In this document: in pieces, positions 18,230 to 27,513 of the stretch
How positions within the stretch are numbered: the stretch's first letter is position 1
How the letters are laid out: the number at the start of each line of letters is the position of its first letter
Origin: Niabella aurantiaca DSM 17617
GTDB taxonomy: Bacteria; Bacteroidota; Bacteroidia; Chitinophagales; Chitinophagaceae
Direction of reading: 5' to 3'
Assembly: GCF_000374125.1 (NCBI RefSeq)
Contig: NZ_KB893634.1
Coordinates: forward strand, 1-64,000
Length of the DNA: 64,000 bases
Position numbers and translations under genes: made by a program
The notes under the pieces: model-generated
What the model was told of the DNA's origin: nothing
What the model saw: the letters and a program-made list of their open reading frames with translations, nothing else
Databases searched by the model: none

Positions 18230-18919
18230 ATGAGCTTCAGCAATTCCATATGCGTGGTCATCCCCACTTACAATGAGGCCGGAGTGATAAAGGAAACACT
18301 GAATGATCTGCTTACATATGGTTATACGATCGTTCTTGTAGACGATGGATCGTCAGACAACACCAAAGAAATGATCATAGGTCTGCCGGTATATTATTTA
18401 CGCCACGCGGTAAACCTCGGTCAGGGAGCCGCCATTCAAACTGGACTCAACTTTGCCAGAGGGCTTCCCGGCTGCGACTATTTTGTTACGTTTGATGCAG
18501 ACGGGCAGCACCCCGCGGAAAAAATAAGGCCGATGACCGAGTTTCTTATTTCGAAGAACCTGGATATTGTACTTGGTTCCCGGTTTCAGGGAACCAAGGC
18601 GCTCAATATGAGCAGAACCCGGACGATGCTGCTAAAGATGGCAAGGATCGTTAATTATTTTTTTTCCGGGCTTTTTCTTACCGACGCGCACAACGGATTC
18701 CGGGTAATGAACCGGAAGGCGATCGAAGCCATCCATCTGAACGAAAACGGAATGGCCCATGCCACAGAGATCCTGATGCAGATCAGGGACAAAAAACTGA
18801 CATACGATGAATTCCCTGTGGTGATCACTTATACAAATTATTCCCTACAAAAAGGACAACAAAATCTCGACAGCATTAAAATTCTGCGTCAAATACTCAT
18901 CAATAAACTTTTCAAATAA
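18230..18919 (+). CDS. Family 2 glycosyltransferase (DPM1/polyprenyl-phosphate sugar transferase-like)
   Basis: A 229-residue GT2 enzyme with no membrane helices. Motifs are CVVIPTYNEAGVI, the nucleotide-binding VLVDDGSSDNT (about residues 36-46), NLGQGAAIQTGL and the catalytic metal-binding TFDADGQH (about 87-94), then VLGSRFQG. This pattern fits enzymes that load a sugar onto polyprenyl phosphate, which can then feed a GT-C transferase such as the TMTC-like protein next door. The stop overlaps the ATG of the following DUF2304 gene by one base (shared A at 18919), so the two are translationally coupled. Confidence 0.85.
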   Translation: MSFSNSICVVIPTYNEAGVIKETLNDLLTYGYTIVLVDDGSSDNTKEMIIGLPVYYLRHAVNLGQGAAIQTGLNFARGLPGCDYFVTFDADGQHPAEKIRPMTEFLISKNLDIVLGSRFQGTKALNMSRTRTMLLKMARIVNYFFSGLFLTDAHNGFRVMNRKAIEAIHLNENGMAHATEILMQIRDKKLTYDEFPVVITYTNYSLQKGQQNLDSIKILRQILINKLFK

Positions 18920-19260
18920 TGAACAGCATTCAGATCATACTGATCATCTGCGTTTCGCTGATGACCTTATACATCACCAGTATTTTCAAGCCAAACAAGA
19001 TACTCATCCTTCTTTTATTCCTGTCCTGTGTCTTTATCATTGTCTTCCCGGACGAGTTAACAGGAATCGCGCATCTGGTTGGCGTAAACAGAGGTGTGGA
19101 CCTGCTCTTTTATTTCACTTTCCTTTTCCTGTTTCTCACTATTATCGTTTTGTACAAAAAAATCAGGGACCTGCAAAAGAAGATCACCCAGATCATCAGG
19201 AACGACGCAGTCAGCAATGCCCTGCACCACGAAAAAGATCCGTCAGCTGGCGGGCAGTAG
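18919..19260 (+). CDS. DUF2304 small membrane protein
   Basis: A 113-residue protein with three membrane helices (about residues 4-20, 27-43 and 55-80) and the GVNRGVDLLFY segment that marks DUF2304, then a cytoplasmic coiled tail. DUF2304 genes usually follow a polyprenyl-phosphate glycosyltransferase, exactly as here, and are thought to help anchor or flip the lipid-linked sugar. That role is unproven. Confidence 0.8.
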   Translation: MNSIQIILIICVSLMTLYITSIFKPNKILILLLFLSCVFIIVFPDELTGIAHLVGVNRGVDLLFYFTFLFLFLTIIVLYKKIRDLQKKITQIIRNDAVSNALHHEKDPSAGGQ

Positions 19261-19279
19261 AACCGGCATCCCGGATCTT

Positions 19280-20023
19280 TCATGCACCGCCGATCCCCAA
19301 TTTTGCCAGCATGCCGGCCGGATCGCTGAAAAAGGCTTTGTAGATCGTATAATATGCGGTTTCTTTAAACGTAACAACCCCGGGTTTGGGCAGGGAGAGA
19401 TCGATGATCCTCGCATTTGGATAGGAAAGAATGATCGGGGCATGTGTGGCAATGACCAACTGGCTTTCTGCCCGGACCAACTCGTGCATACGCACCAGAA
19501 ATGCCAGCTGCCGTTGCGGCGAAAGGGCTGCCTCCGGCTCATCCAGGATATAGAGTCCCTGGCCATGAAACCGGTGCATAAATAAAGAAAAAAAGGATTC
19601 CCCATGGGATTGGGAGTGCAGCGATTTGTTGCCATAATGCTGTAATAATCCCGGCTTTTCTGTTTCCAGGTCGTCAACATACGAAGCTGTATTGTAAAAG
19701 GATTCGGCACGGAAAAAAAAGCCGTCCCGTGGTTTGATGATCCCTCTTCCGATCCGCAGAAAATCAGACAACGATGAATGGGTTTTTCTGGTGGTAAAAG
19801 AAAAGTTCCGTGAGCCGCCTTCAGCATTGAATCCATATTGCACCGCAAGCGCTTCCAGCAATGTTGATTTGCCGGATCCGTTTTCCCCGATGATGAACGT
19901 TACCTTTGGATGCAGGAACACTTTTTTCAGCGACCGGATGGCAGGTATTGTAAACGGATAGGCATCAGCAGTTGTATGCTCCTTAACGATCTCAAAATAA
20001 TTTATGTATTGTCGCTTTATCAT
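19280..20023 (-). CDS. AAA-family (RecF/SMC-like) ATPase
   Basis: A 247-residue single-domain ABC/SMC-type ATPase. It has Walker A GENGSGKST (about residues 46-54), a signature-like SHGESFFSLF, Walker B GLYILDEPEAALS and the His switch VIATHAP. There is no coiled-coil arm and no nuclease domain. Such stand-alone proteins are widespread and often poorly characterised. No toxin or nuclease partner lies beside it, so I do not call a defence system. Confidence 0.75.
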   Translation of the reverse strand: MIKRQYINYFEIVKEHTTADAYPFTIPAIRSLKKVFLHPKVTFIIGENGSGKSTLLEALAVQYGFNAEGGSRNFSFTTRKTHSSLSDFLRIGRGIIKPRDGFFFRAESFYNTASYVDDLETEKPGLLQHYGNKSLHSQSHGESFFSLFMHRFHGQGLYILDEPEAALSPQRQLAFLVRMHELVRAESQLVIATHAPIILSYPNARIIDLSLPKPGVVTFKETAYYTIYKAFFSDPAGMLAKLGIGGA

Positions 20024-20104
20024 ACACGCATCGAAAAACCAACCCTTCCAAATGCTTTCTTTCGCATTCCGTATTGTTCCGGTTACATTCTAATTGCACA
20101 TCCT

Positions 20105-21652
20105 CTACCGTGCCCAGCTCTCCCGGTCAAGGCTGCGGTACTGGATCGCTTCCGCAAGAAATTCCGGGCGGATCACAGGAGCATCCTCAATGTCGGCGAT
20201 GGTCCGCGCCATCTTCAGGATACGGTCATAGGCCCTTGCGGAAAGGCTGAGCTTTTCCATTGCTTTTTTCAGCAGTACCTGTCCCACATGATCGATGACG
20301 CAAATTTCCTTCAGCTGCCTGCTGCTCATTTGCGCGTTGCAGTAAATACCGGCATCGTCCTTAAAACGGGCCAGCTGGGTTTCCCGCGCGCGGATGACTG
20401 CCTCCCGGATCCCGGCAGAGCTTTTTTCCGCGTGCCCGGCCGAAAGCTCGCTGAAACGCACCGGTGTAACCTCCACATGAAGATCGATCCGGTCCAGCAA
20501 AGGTCCGGAGATCTTGTTCAGGTATTTCTGAACCGCACCCGGCGGGCAGGTACACTCCCGCTCGGGATGGTTGTAAAAACCGCAGGGACAGGGGTTCATA
20601 GAGGCGATCAGCATAAAGCTCGCGGGAAAATCGATCGCCATTTTAGCGCGGGATATGGTTACCCTCCGCTCTTCCATGGGCTGGCGCATGACTTCCAGAA
20701 CCGTCCGCTTAAATTCAGGAAGTTCGTCGAGGAACAGAACCCCGTTGTGGGCCAGTGAAATCTCCCCCGGCTGTGGCGTACTTCCCCCGCCTACCAGGGC
20801 TACATCGGAAATGGTATGGTGCGGCGACCGGAATGGCCTTCTTGAGATCAGGGTGGCGTTCTCCGGCAATTTCCCCGCTACCGAATGGATCTTGGTCGTT
20901 TCCAGCGCCTCCTGCAATGTGAGGGGCGGCAGAATGGTGGGCAGCCGTTTGGCCAGCATGGTCTTTCCGGCGCCGGGCGGTCCGATCAGTAGGGCATTGT
21001 GTCCGCCTGCTGCTGCAATTTCCAGCGCCCGCTTAATGTTTTCCTGACCCTTTACATCCGAAAAGTCAATATCAAAATCATACTGTGCCTCAAAAAATTC
21101 GTCGCGGGTATTGACCACCACCGGTGTCATTCCCTGCTCCCCGTTCTCAAAAAAATCAACAACCTCCTGTATATGATCCGCACCATATACTTCAAGATTA
21201 TTGACCATACCTGCCTCCCGGGCATTTACGCGGGGTACGATCAATCCCTTAAAGCCCTGCTTGCGCGCCTGGATGGCGATCGGCAATGCACCTTTAACCG
21301 CACGAAGTTGTCCGTCCAGGCTCAGTTCACCCATGATCACATACCCTTCCAGCGCTGCCTGGTTCTTTAATTGCTCAGTTGCCGCCAGCAGCCCGATGGC
21401 AATCGGAAGATCAAAAGCAGTTCCGCTCTTCTTTATATCAGCAGGCGCCAGGTTCACCACAACTTTGGTCCGGGGCATTTCAAAACCATTGGTCTTGATG
21501 GTGCTTTCCACCCGCTGCCAGCTCTCTTTAACCGCACTATCCGGCAGGCCAACAATCATAGGGTCTTTACCAGAGGACATCCAGTTCACTTCTATAATGA
21601 TGGGGATGGCTTCTACTCCATAAACAGCGCTGCCATTGATTTTCACCAACAT
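20105..21652 (-). CDS. comM: ComM/YifB family Mg-chelatase-like ATPase
   Basis: A 515-residue protein with the three-part layout of YifB/ComM: an N-terminal Lon-protease-like fold (about 1-165), a Mg-chelatase-type AAA+ domain with Walker A IGPPGAGKTMLAKRLP and Walker B GVLFLDELPEF, and a C-terminal Mg_chelatase_C region (SSRQLKEIC...LSARAYDRILKMARTIADI). A Cys cluster (CPCGFYNHPERECTC) in the AAA+ part is typical. In Gram-negative relatives ComM is a branch-migration helicase that helps integrate DNA during natural transformation. Confidence 0.88.
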   Translation of the reverse strand: MLVKINGSAVYGVEAIPIIIEVNWMSSGKDPMIVGLPDSAVKESWQRVESTIKTNGFEMPRTKVVVNLAPADIKKSGTAFDLPIAIGLLAATEQLKNQAALEGYVIMGELSLDGQLRAVKGALPIAIQARKQGFKGLIVPRVNAREAGMVNNLEVYGADHIQEVVDFFENGEQGMTPVVVNTRDEFFEAQYDFDIDFSDVKGQENIKRALEIAAAGGHNALLIGPPGAGKTMLAKRLPTILPPLTLQEALETTKIHSVAGKLPENATLISRRPFRSPHHTISDVALVGGGSTPQPGEISLAHNGVLFLDELPEFKRTVLEVMRQPMEERRVTISRAKMAIDFPASFMLIASMNPCPCGFYNHPERECTCPPGAVQKYLNKISGPLLDRIDLHVEVTPVRFSELSAGHAEKSSAGIREAVIRARETQLARFKDDAGIYCNAQMSSRQLKEICVIDHVGQVLLKKAMEKLSLSARAYDRILKMARTIADIEDAPVIRPEFLAEAIQYRSLDRESWAR

Positions 21653-21787
21653 GAAATGAAGTTAATTCATTTTATGCAAATCTGTTTGCCAAATTGAAGC
21701 GGAAGCCGTTGAGGCAATGAAACGCCGGGGTTTTATATCCCGAAGATCCGGAACAGTACTTTAGTGGTCCCGTCCGGGGACCGGCCG

Positions 21788-22093
21788 CTAATACACTTCC
21801 CGGTTGGTCTTATATTTGCGCAGCCGCTTTTCGGCCCGCTGTAACTTTCCATAGATATCATTTTGCTCCTTAGGACTCAGATAGTCGTCGGCCTTTGCCC
21901 GCTCCATTGCTTTCCGGATCACCTTCTGCTCTTCCTGTAATTTGTAATACTCTTTGGGTGTAACCTGTTTCTTTTTGAACGCTGATTGAATCGCGGCTTT
22001 CTGCCGCTGCTGCATTTTCTGAAGACCCTGTGCGCTTACCCGGGTGGCTATGCCGGCCAGGAGCAACATCACCAATAACAAAGCTCTTTTCAT
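21788..22093 (-). CDS. Small secreted helical protein of unknown function
   Basis: A 101-residue protein with a clear signal peptide (MKRALLLVMLLLAGIATRVSA, cleaved before QG). The mature 80 residues are almost wholly helical and rich in K, Q, R and Y with no recognisable domain. It lies 135 bases downstream of comM on the same strand, so co-transcription is possible. Confidence 0.55.
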   Translation of the reverse strand: MKRALLLVMLLLAGIATRVSAQGLQKMQQRQKAAIQSAFKKKQVTPKEYYKLQEEQKVIRKAMERAKADDYLSPKEQNDIYGKLQRAEKRLRKYKTNREVY

Positions 22094-22448
22094 TTCTACT
22101 AATTTGTATCCTTGTTTTAAAGTAAGTCGTTGAAGCCTTTTGTCAAAACCCTACTTTTTATAAAGACAGGTCGTCCCGAACTTGTTTCAGGAACTGTTTG
22201 GGGAAAATATTTTTCATCCAATAATTGCTGAAACACCCATCCGGTCAGGAGTTCAGCAAAACACTCCTGCGGTAAATGCTGCCCGTTTTTTAAAAATTCA
22301 AACACCTTCAGTGATAAGGGCGCTGCCTATGACGGATCATTTAATGGCGACCAGACCATTTTGCGTAATGCTCAGCTTTCTTAAATTCATCCGGTTTCGT
22401 TTTAAGAAACAGGCTGAAAAAAAATTCCCGCTATTCGGGTATTGAGCA
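22094..22448. other. Intergenic holding a degenerate inverted repeat
   Basis: About 350 bases with no supported gene. The frames present (for example 22182-22445 plus) read through the inverted repeat described at 22170-22261 and have no family resemblance. Confidence 0.5.
22170..22261. repeat. Degenerate copy of a dispersed inverted repeat (REP-like)
   Basis: GTCGTCCCGAACTTGTTTCAG on the left and GCTGAAACA...AGTTCAGCAAAAC on the right echo the intact element at 32516-32591. The right arm is interrupted by about 14 bases. Confidence 0.5.
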
Positions 22449-23099
22449 TCAGGGGCGCTCCACGGCTTTAAAGTAATCTACCTGCATGGAAGACCCGCTC
22501 ACAACCCCAAACCCACTCAGATCCAGCGACCGGTCATTCACCGCCGTCATCTTATAAACCTCGGCATCGTTGATAAAAAAATACAAGGTCTCCTGCCGCA
22601 GCTCTACCCGGAGCTTGTTAAACTGATCCTTACGGATCTTGCTGTGCAGGGCCCAGTCTTTATATTTTACGAGGGTCTCATCGGCATTCGGGTATCCGTA
22701 TATGGCAAATTCCCCGCTGGAGCTGATCACAAAAAAGAACTGGGTATTGTTTTGCTGACGCTCATTCCACATAAGTCCACCCGTGCCATAGTCGCTTCCG
22801 CCGACAGGAAACACTTTTACACTGGCTTCAATGGCAGTGGTATGGGTAATGCCCGAAAACAAGGCACGGGTCCAGTAAAAATGGATCCCCTGGCTGCTGT
22901 TGTTCGCCATGTGATAATAGCCATCCCGGATGCTGGCCGGATAATTCCCCGAAGTGACGATGGACCAGTTCCCATCATCGTTACTAAAATCCGTCTCATA
23001 CAGCGATATTTCTTTTTTGGAAACATCGCTTTTTTTGCAGGAGGGTGCCCATACGAATAAGGTTAGAACGGCCAGTAACAGTTTTTGATAATTCTTCAT
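22449..23099 (-). CDS. Lipoprotein with concanavalin-like (DUF1080-type) domain
   Basis: A 216-residue lipoprotein. The ATG at 23099 (MKNYQKLLLAVLTLF) opens a signal with lipobox WAPSC (Cys20). An in-frame extension upstream to 23195 is not needed. The mature part has the look of a concanavalin/LamG-like jelly roll: YETDFSNDDGNW at the start, GGLMWN, FFVISSSGEFAIYGY and RVELRQETLYFFINDAEVYK near the end. This pattern is common to 3-keto-disaccharide hydrolase/DUF1080-like domains. Binding of a carbohydrate is possible but no catalytic residues are evident. Confidence 0.65.
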   Translation of the reverse strand: MKNYQKLLLAVLTLFVWAPSCKKSDVSKKEISLYETDFSNDDGNWSIVTSGNYPASIRDGYYHMANNSSQGIHFYWTRALFSGITHTTAIEASVKVFPVGGSDYGTGGLMWNERQQNNTQFFFVISSSGEFAIYGYPNADETLVKYKDWALHSKIRKDQFNKLRVELRQETLYFFINDAEVYKMTAVNDRSLDLSGFGVVSGSSMQVDYFKAVERP

Positions 23100-23328
23100 A
23101 AATTTTCCTTTAGCTTTAGGCAACAATGACCCTGCTAAAGTGATCCAAATACCGGTTACAAACAATCCGCAAAAACCTTCATTTTTTTTATCCATGAAAA
23201 CCGGTAGGCGAAATACAGGTATCCGGGTATTGACAGACCGGTCTGAAAACCGGATTTTTGTGGGTTAAAGAGACACCATCAGGCATTGAAATCTGAGATC
23301 CCCCTGCCTGCATAGAACGAATAAAAAA

Positions 23329-25269
23329 ATGACAGCGGTCCAAACATACATCAGAAAAAGCTGCATGCTTATGGCTGCCCTATTGCTGCCCGGAGGGATT
23401 TTTGCCCAATACGGCCCGGTGGCAGACAGTCTGCTGCGGTTATCGGGCATGCAAAAGACAGATACGGCAAAAGCGGCGATCCTGTACCTGCTGGGGGATG
23501 AGCTATCCACCACCGACACCCTGCACGGCGTTCATTTCATACAACAGGGGCTGCAGTTAGCCGGGAAACACGCTTACTACCGGGGAGTGGGTCACTTTTA
23601 CCTGGGACGCCTGTATATGGATTATGACGCTTCCAGAAGCGAAGCAAATTTCGACCGGGCCCTCCTTTTTTTAAGCAACTATACCACCCCCGCCTCCTAT
23701 CGCTATCAAAGCCGTGCCTGGGCCAATAAGGGAGTGCTGGCACAATATAAAAGTGACAACAAAACATTTGCCGATGTCCTGTTACTACACGCCATTCCCC
23801 TTGCGGCAAAGGCAGGTGACAGCCTGGCCGTGGCACAGGGATATACCAACCTTTCCCTGCCATTCTTAAACTTCGGCAACTATGAAAAGGCCATTTTATA
23901 TGCCGGTAAGTCGGTGGCCATCTTCCAGCGCAACCAGCCCAAAGACCTACGGCAGGCCGATAATTTTATTAACCTTGCCAAGATCTGTTCGCAAAAGGGA
24001 GATAACACAGGAGCAAAGACGCATCTGGACAGTGCCCTGAGCATCATACAGACCCAACCCGGATCCCTTTACGAACCCTACTATTACACTACCGAAGCCC
24101 AATACTATATCAATACCCATCAGCCGGGACGGGCTGCGCAAAGTATTGAGAACGGGCTTTCGGTTGCCGAAAAAATAAAAAGCCGCAACGACCTGCGTAC
24201 CCTCCTCTACCAGAAAGCGCGGATGCTGCAAGACGAAGGCAATATCCGGGCAGCTCGCGATGTTTTGCTGAAAATGTATCGGGATAGCTATATTACCACA
24301 GACCTCGACCGGAAACAGATCTATCATGACCTGGCCATGACGGAAGCAAGCCTGAAAAATATGACGGCCGCCTTCAGCTGGCTAACTCAATATGCGGCTC
24401 TGTCAGACAGCCTGAACGAGGCCCGGACAAAGATCCAGATCGCCGCCCTGGAAACGAAGTACAGCTACGCCCAAAAGGAAAACGAGCTGTTAGCCATCAG
24501 CAACAAGGCCAATGTACAGCGGATGATCATGTGGGGTTGCATCGGGGGGTTGCTGCTGGCATCCCTGCTTTTCTTTTACTTCAGCAGGATACGGAGCGCC
24601 CGGGCCGAGCAGGAGGTCCGCTCCCTCAAACAGCGGCAGCAGATCGCCCTAACGCAGGCCCTGCTGCAAGGTGAGGAAAAGGAACGGGCGCGCATGGCCC
24701 GCGATCTCCACGACGGGCTGGGCGGTATGCTTGCAGGCGTAAAGATAAATCTCACCAACGCGTTGCAGGAGGACTCTTCAACTGAAATAGGCAGGGTCAT
24801 CATGCAGCTGGACGATTCCGTAACAGAGCTGCGGCGCATTGCCCGGAACATGATGCCTGAAGCCCTGCTGCGCTCCGGCCTGCGCACCGCGTTGTCCGAT
24901 CTCTGCCAGTCCGTTTCCAACGAACAGCTGACCGTCGATTTCAGCTTTATGAATATCAGCGAAACCCTTCCCCGCCAGATACAGATCATTATTTACCGGA
25001 TCATACAGGAACTATTGTCCAATATCGTGAAACATTCCGGTGCATCAGAAGCTTTTCTTCAATGCAGCCAGGACGAAGATGTTTTTTATATTACCGTAGA
25101 AGATAATGGCCGGGGAATGAACACGGCAGAAGCGGGCAAACACCGGGGGATCGGTATGGATAATATCCGTAGCCGTGTAGACTTTCTGAAAGGCAGGATG
25201 GACGTCCATTCCGGGCCTGCTAAAGGAACCATTATAAACATAGAACTGAAGACCAATGGCAACCCATAA
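23329..25269 (+). CDS. TPR sensor histidine kinase (NarL-type, HisKA_3)
   Basis: A 646-residue sensor. A signal peptide ends near residue 26 (GIFAQ). A periplasmic array of TPR-like helices (about 40-375) follows, then one membrane helix (about 398-418). A short coiled coil leads to a HisKA_3 dimerisation domain with RMARDLHDGLGG (phospho-acceptor His461). The HATPase_c domain has N-box QELLSNIVKHS, G1 VEDNGRGM and G2 HRGIGMDNI. The ligand sensed by the TPR domain is unknown. The gene overlaps the response regulator by 14 bases, so the two form an operon and a cognate pair. Confidence 0.9.
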   Translation: MTAVQTYIRKSCMLMAALLLPGGIFAQYGPVADSLLRLSGMQKTDTAKAAILYLLGDELSTTDTLHGVHFIQQGLQLAGKHAYYRGVGHFYLGRLYMDYDASRSEANFDRALLFLSNYTTPASYRYQSRAWANKGVLAQYKSDNKTFADVLLLHAIPLAAKAGDSLAVAQGYTNLSLPFLNFGNYEKAILYAGKSVAIFQRNQPKDLRQADNFINLAKICSQKGDNTGAKTHLDSALSIIQTQPGSLYEPYYYTTEAQYYINTHQPGRAAQSIENGLSVAEKIKSRNDLRTLLYQKARMLQDEGNIRAARDVLLKMYRDSYITTDLDRKQIYHDLAMTEASLKNMTAAFSWLTQYAALSDSLNEARTKIQIAALETKYSYAQKENELLAISNKANVQRMIMWGCIGGLLLASLLFFYFSRIRSARAEQEVRSLKQRQQIALTQALLQGEEKERARMARDLHDGLGGMLAGVKINLTNALQEDSSTEIGRVIMQLDDSVTELRRIARNMMPEALLRSGLRTALSDLCQSVSNEQLTVDFSFMNISETLPRQIQIIIYRIIQELLSNIVKHSGASEAFLQCSQDEDVFYITVEDNGRGMNTAEAGKHRGIGMDNIRSRVDFLKGRMDVHSGPAKGTIINIELKTNGNP

Positions 25270-25888
25270 ATTATCCGTAATCGTGGTGGAAGATCATTCC
25301 ATCATTGCCGAAGGGCTGAACAGCATCCTTCACGACAACGAGGAGCTGGAACTAAAAGGTATTTTTGCAACCGCCGAAGAAGCGCTGGTTTTTTTAGAGG
25401 CCTCCGCAATCGATGTGCTCCTGCTGGACATCAGCCTGCCTGAAATGTCGGGACTGGAAATGTGCCGTATCGTAAAAAGACAATATCCGCGCACAAAGAT
25501 CGTCGCCCTTACCAATCATACAGAGCGAAGCGTAATCCAGGAAATGCTGGAGAACGGAGCAGACGGCTACCTGCTAAAAAACACTTCCAAACAGGATCTG
25601 ATCACGGCCATTGCCGAGGTTATGAAAAACCGGTTCATCCTGCAATCCGAATTGCAGAAGATACTCTTCAGCCCCGCTGCTGCCGACAAGGACCGCCCCC
25701 GTCTTACCACGCGTGAAAAGGAAATACTCCTGTTGGTAAGCCAGGGAACCACTACCAGCACCATTGCAAAGCAACTGTTCATCAGTCCGCAAACAGTGGA
25801 GACCCACCGCCGGAACCTGATGCAAAAATTTGAGGTCAATAATTCCGCAGCGCTGATAAAAAAAGCTACTGAAAAAGGTCTCCTTTAA
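25256..25888 (+). CDS. NarL/FixJ-family response regulator
   Basis: A 210-residue regulator: receiver domain (residues 1-120) with acidic residues VVEDH, phospho-acceptor LLLDISLPE (Asp58), Thr/Ser switch (ALTNHT) and Lys in GYLLKN. A LuxR-type helix-turn-helix follows (about 145-205) with LTTREKEILLLVSQG and ISPQTVETHRRNLMQKF. It starts inside the last codons of the sensor kinase gene (14-base overlap). Targets are not evident. The stop lies one base from the end of the convergent next gene. Confidence 0.9.
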   Translation: MATHKLSVIVVEDHSIIAEGLNSILHDNEELELKGIFATAEEALVFLEASAIDVLLLDISLPEMSGLEMCRIVKRQYPRTKIVALTNHTERSVIQEMLENGADGYLLKNTSKQDLITAIAEVMKNRFILQSELQKILFSPAAADKDRPRLTTREKEILLLVSQGTTTSTIAKQLFISPQTVETHRRNLMQKFEVNNSAALIKKATEKGLL

Positions 25889-25889
25889 A

Positions 25890-26339
25890 TCATTTGCCGG
25901 CTGTTTCTTTTTTGAGCTTCATTAACTCCGCCTTCAGCAGTTCGATCTCTTCCTGCTGCTGTTTGATAGCCGCCACCAGCACTGGGATCAGGCCCGTTTC
26001 ATCGATAGTGTTCAATTTTGCATCCCTGTAGGCGTTTTTGCCAAACATATAGGACACTTTTTTCTCTTTAACAAGGCCGGGAAAAACCCTTTTTATATTA
26101 TCGTCTATAAAGCCGTACCGCGCTCCTTCGCCCAGCTTCAGGTACTTATAACCCTTTACTCTGTATTCGAACTGTTTCGGCTCCAGCTGTACAATCTTCT
26201 GTAACGGGTTTTCAATTTCGGCTACCCGGGTTTTAAGCTCTTTATCGGTCAATGTTTGCGCATCGGCAACAAAGGCCGCGCATGAAAAAACAAAAGCACC
26301 CAGTGCACGCACAATAATTTTGCGGTTCATCATGATCAT
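25890..26339 (-). CDS. Secreted protein with peptidase S74-type (tail-fibre chaperone-like) domain
   Basis: A 149-residue protein with a signal peptide ending ADAQ (about residue 28), an S74-like intramolecular-chaperone segment (YGFIDDNIKRVFPGLV, then DETGLIPVLVAAIKQQQEEI) and a terminal coiled coil. S74 domains normally sit at the C-terminus of long fibre proteins and cleave themselves off. Here the domain stands nearly alone. The usual catalytic Ser/Lys pair is not obvious. Three ATGs (26339, 26333, 26330) could start it, and the last gives the cleanest signal peptide (MNRKIIVRALGAF). Confidence 0.65.
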   Translation of the reverse strand: MIMMNRKIIVRALGAFVFSCAAFVADAQTLTDKELKTRVAEIENPLQKIVQLEPKQFEYRVKGYKYLKLGEGARYGFIDDNIKRVFPGLVKEKKVSYMFGKNAYRDAKLNTIDETGLIPVLVAAIKQQQEEIELLKAELMKLKKETAGK

Positions 26340-26401
26340 TGATTCATTAAAAGGAAATTAAAATAACATCTCCGGGGACTACAGCCCGGCAAACAAGGTA
26401 T

Positions 26402-26722
26402 TTAGACAGCGGGCCGCGGAGGTGGCGTGGGAATGCGGGCATAAAGCGGATGAACAAAGGGCTGCCGGAAAGCACAAAACTCCTTTATAAGAGAAGTTCT
26501 TTGCGGCAATGCGGGAAAACTGTTGTTATCAATAAATTCTTTTTCAGGTGGCAACTCCTTTATTTCGCAGGCGCTTTTTTCCATCCCGGCCTTGGCCGCA
26601 AGGGCAATATGCGCTTTCTTCACAGACGCTTCATACATCCGGACGATACCCGGTGCAAAAGCTGCAGACAGGATCACCAGCCATAAAAAGCCGGCAGTAA
26701 GATATCGTATCAGGCCAGACAT
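26402..26722 (-). CDS. Small membrane or secreted protein, unknown
   Basis: A 106-residue reading frame with one N-terminal hydrophobic segment (about residues 8-25) and a Pro-rich end (PTPPPRPAV), a tail type I associate with small Bacteroidota exported proteins. No domain is recognised. Frames on the other strand also stay open here, so the call is uncertain. Confidence 0.4.
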   Translation of the reverse strand: MSGLIRYLTAGFLWLVILSAAFAPGIVRMYEASVKKAHIALAAKAGMEKSACEIKELPPEKEFIDNNSFPALPQRTSLIKEFCAFRQPFVHPLYARIPTPPPRPAV

Positions 26723-27063
26723 GAATGCTGCAAAGATAACAGAACCGTTGCTTTCGCGGATAGACCCTATAAACCGTTTGTGAATAAACCGGAGGTATTC
26801 CCCGTCTTTGAGTATATTTTTCTAACGGATTGCCCATATGTACACAGACCATTCACTGATGATGCTATTGTCTTTTTGCATAGGTCTGCCCCTCATGAAT
26901 CGTTAGAGACATTTTCCATCTCTGCTATTCTGCGTAATCCGTAGGCACATTTTTCTCATTGATTTCCCGGATATGCAAAAACCTTCCCGGACTGCTGTCC
27001 ATTACCAACCTGGATGTGATCGTATTGCAAATACGCCAATTAAAAATATCCTAATTTGCGATC
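26723..27063. other. Intergenic, no gene seen
   Basis: About 340 bases between divergent genes. CCTAATTTG near 27052, close to the -7 consensus, may serve the acetyltransferase at 27064. Nothing else is recognised. Confidence 0.4.
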
Positions 27064-27513
27064 ATGGAAATAAAAATTCGAAGAGCCGTAGCGGCCGACT
27101 GCCGGCGGATACTGGAACTGGTACAGGAGCTGGCCAGCTATGAAAAAGCACCGCAGGAAGTGACCGTTTCGCTGGAACACTTTACTGAAAGCGGGTTTGG
27201 CCCGAACCCTGTCTGGTGGGCATTTGTAGCGGAAACAGAGACAGGCATTGTAGCTTTTGCCCTTTATTATATCCGCTTTTCCACCTGGAAGGGACAGGCC
27301 ATGTACCTGGAGGACATTCTTGTTACCGAACAAATGCGGGGCCATAAGATCGGTGCCCGGCTGTTTGACCAGCTGTTTAAAGAAGCAAAAGAAAAGGGAT
27401 TCAAACGCATCTGCTGGCAGGTGCTGGACTGGAACGAACCGGCCATTAATTTTTACAAAAAATACAATGCCCATTTTGACGGCGAATGGATCAATTGTTC
27501 GGTGTCTGTTTAG
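27064..27513 (+). CDS. GNAT N-acetyltransferase, spermidine/diamine acetyltransferase-like
   Basis: A 149-residue single-domain GNAT enzyme. It opens IKIRRAVAADCRRILELV, has the SSAT-like core YIRFSTWKGQAMYLEDILV, the acetyl-CoA loop EQMRGHKIGARLF (Q/R-x-x-G-x-G/A) and the end motif VLDWNEPAINFYKKYNA. The F-x-T-W-x-G and YLED elements point to the diamine/thialysine acetyltransferase branch, which acetylates small amines. It is monocistronic. Confidence 0.85.
   Translation: MEIKIRRAVAADCRRILELVQELASYEKAPQEVTVSLEHFTESGFGPNPVWWAFVAETETGIVAFALYYIRFSTWKGQAMYLEDILVTEQMRGHKIGARLFDQLFKEAKEKGFKRICWQVLDWNEPAINFYKKYNAHFDGEWINCSVSV

Noticed and set aside
19280-20023. Stand-alone AAA ATPase as part of an anti-phage system
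   Set aside because: No nuclease, protease or toxin gene sits beside it. Its neighbours are DUF2304 and comM.
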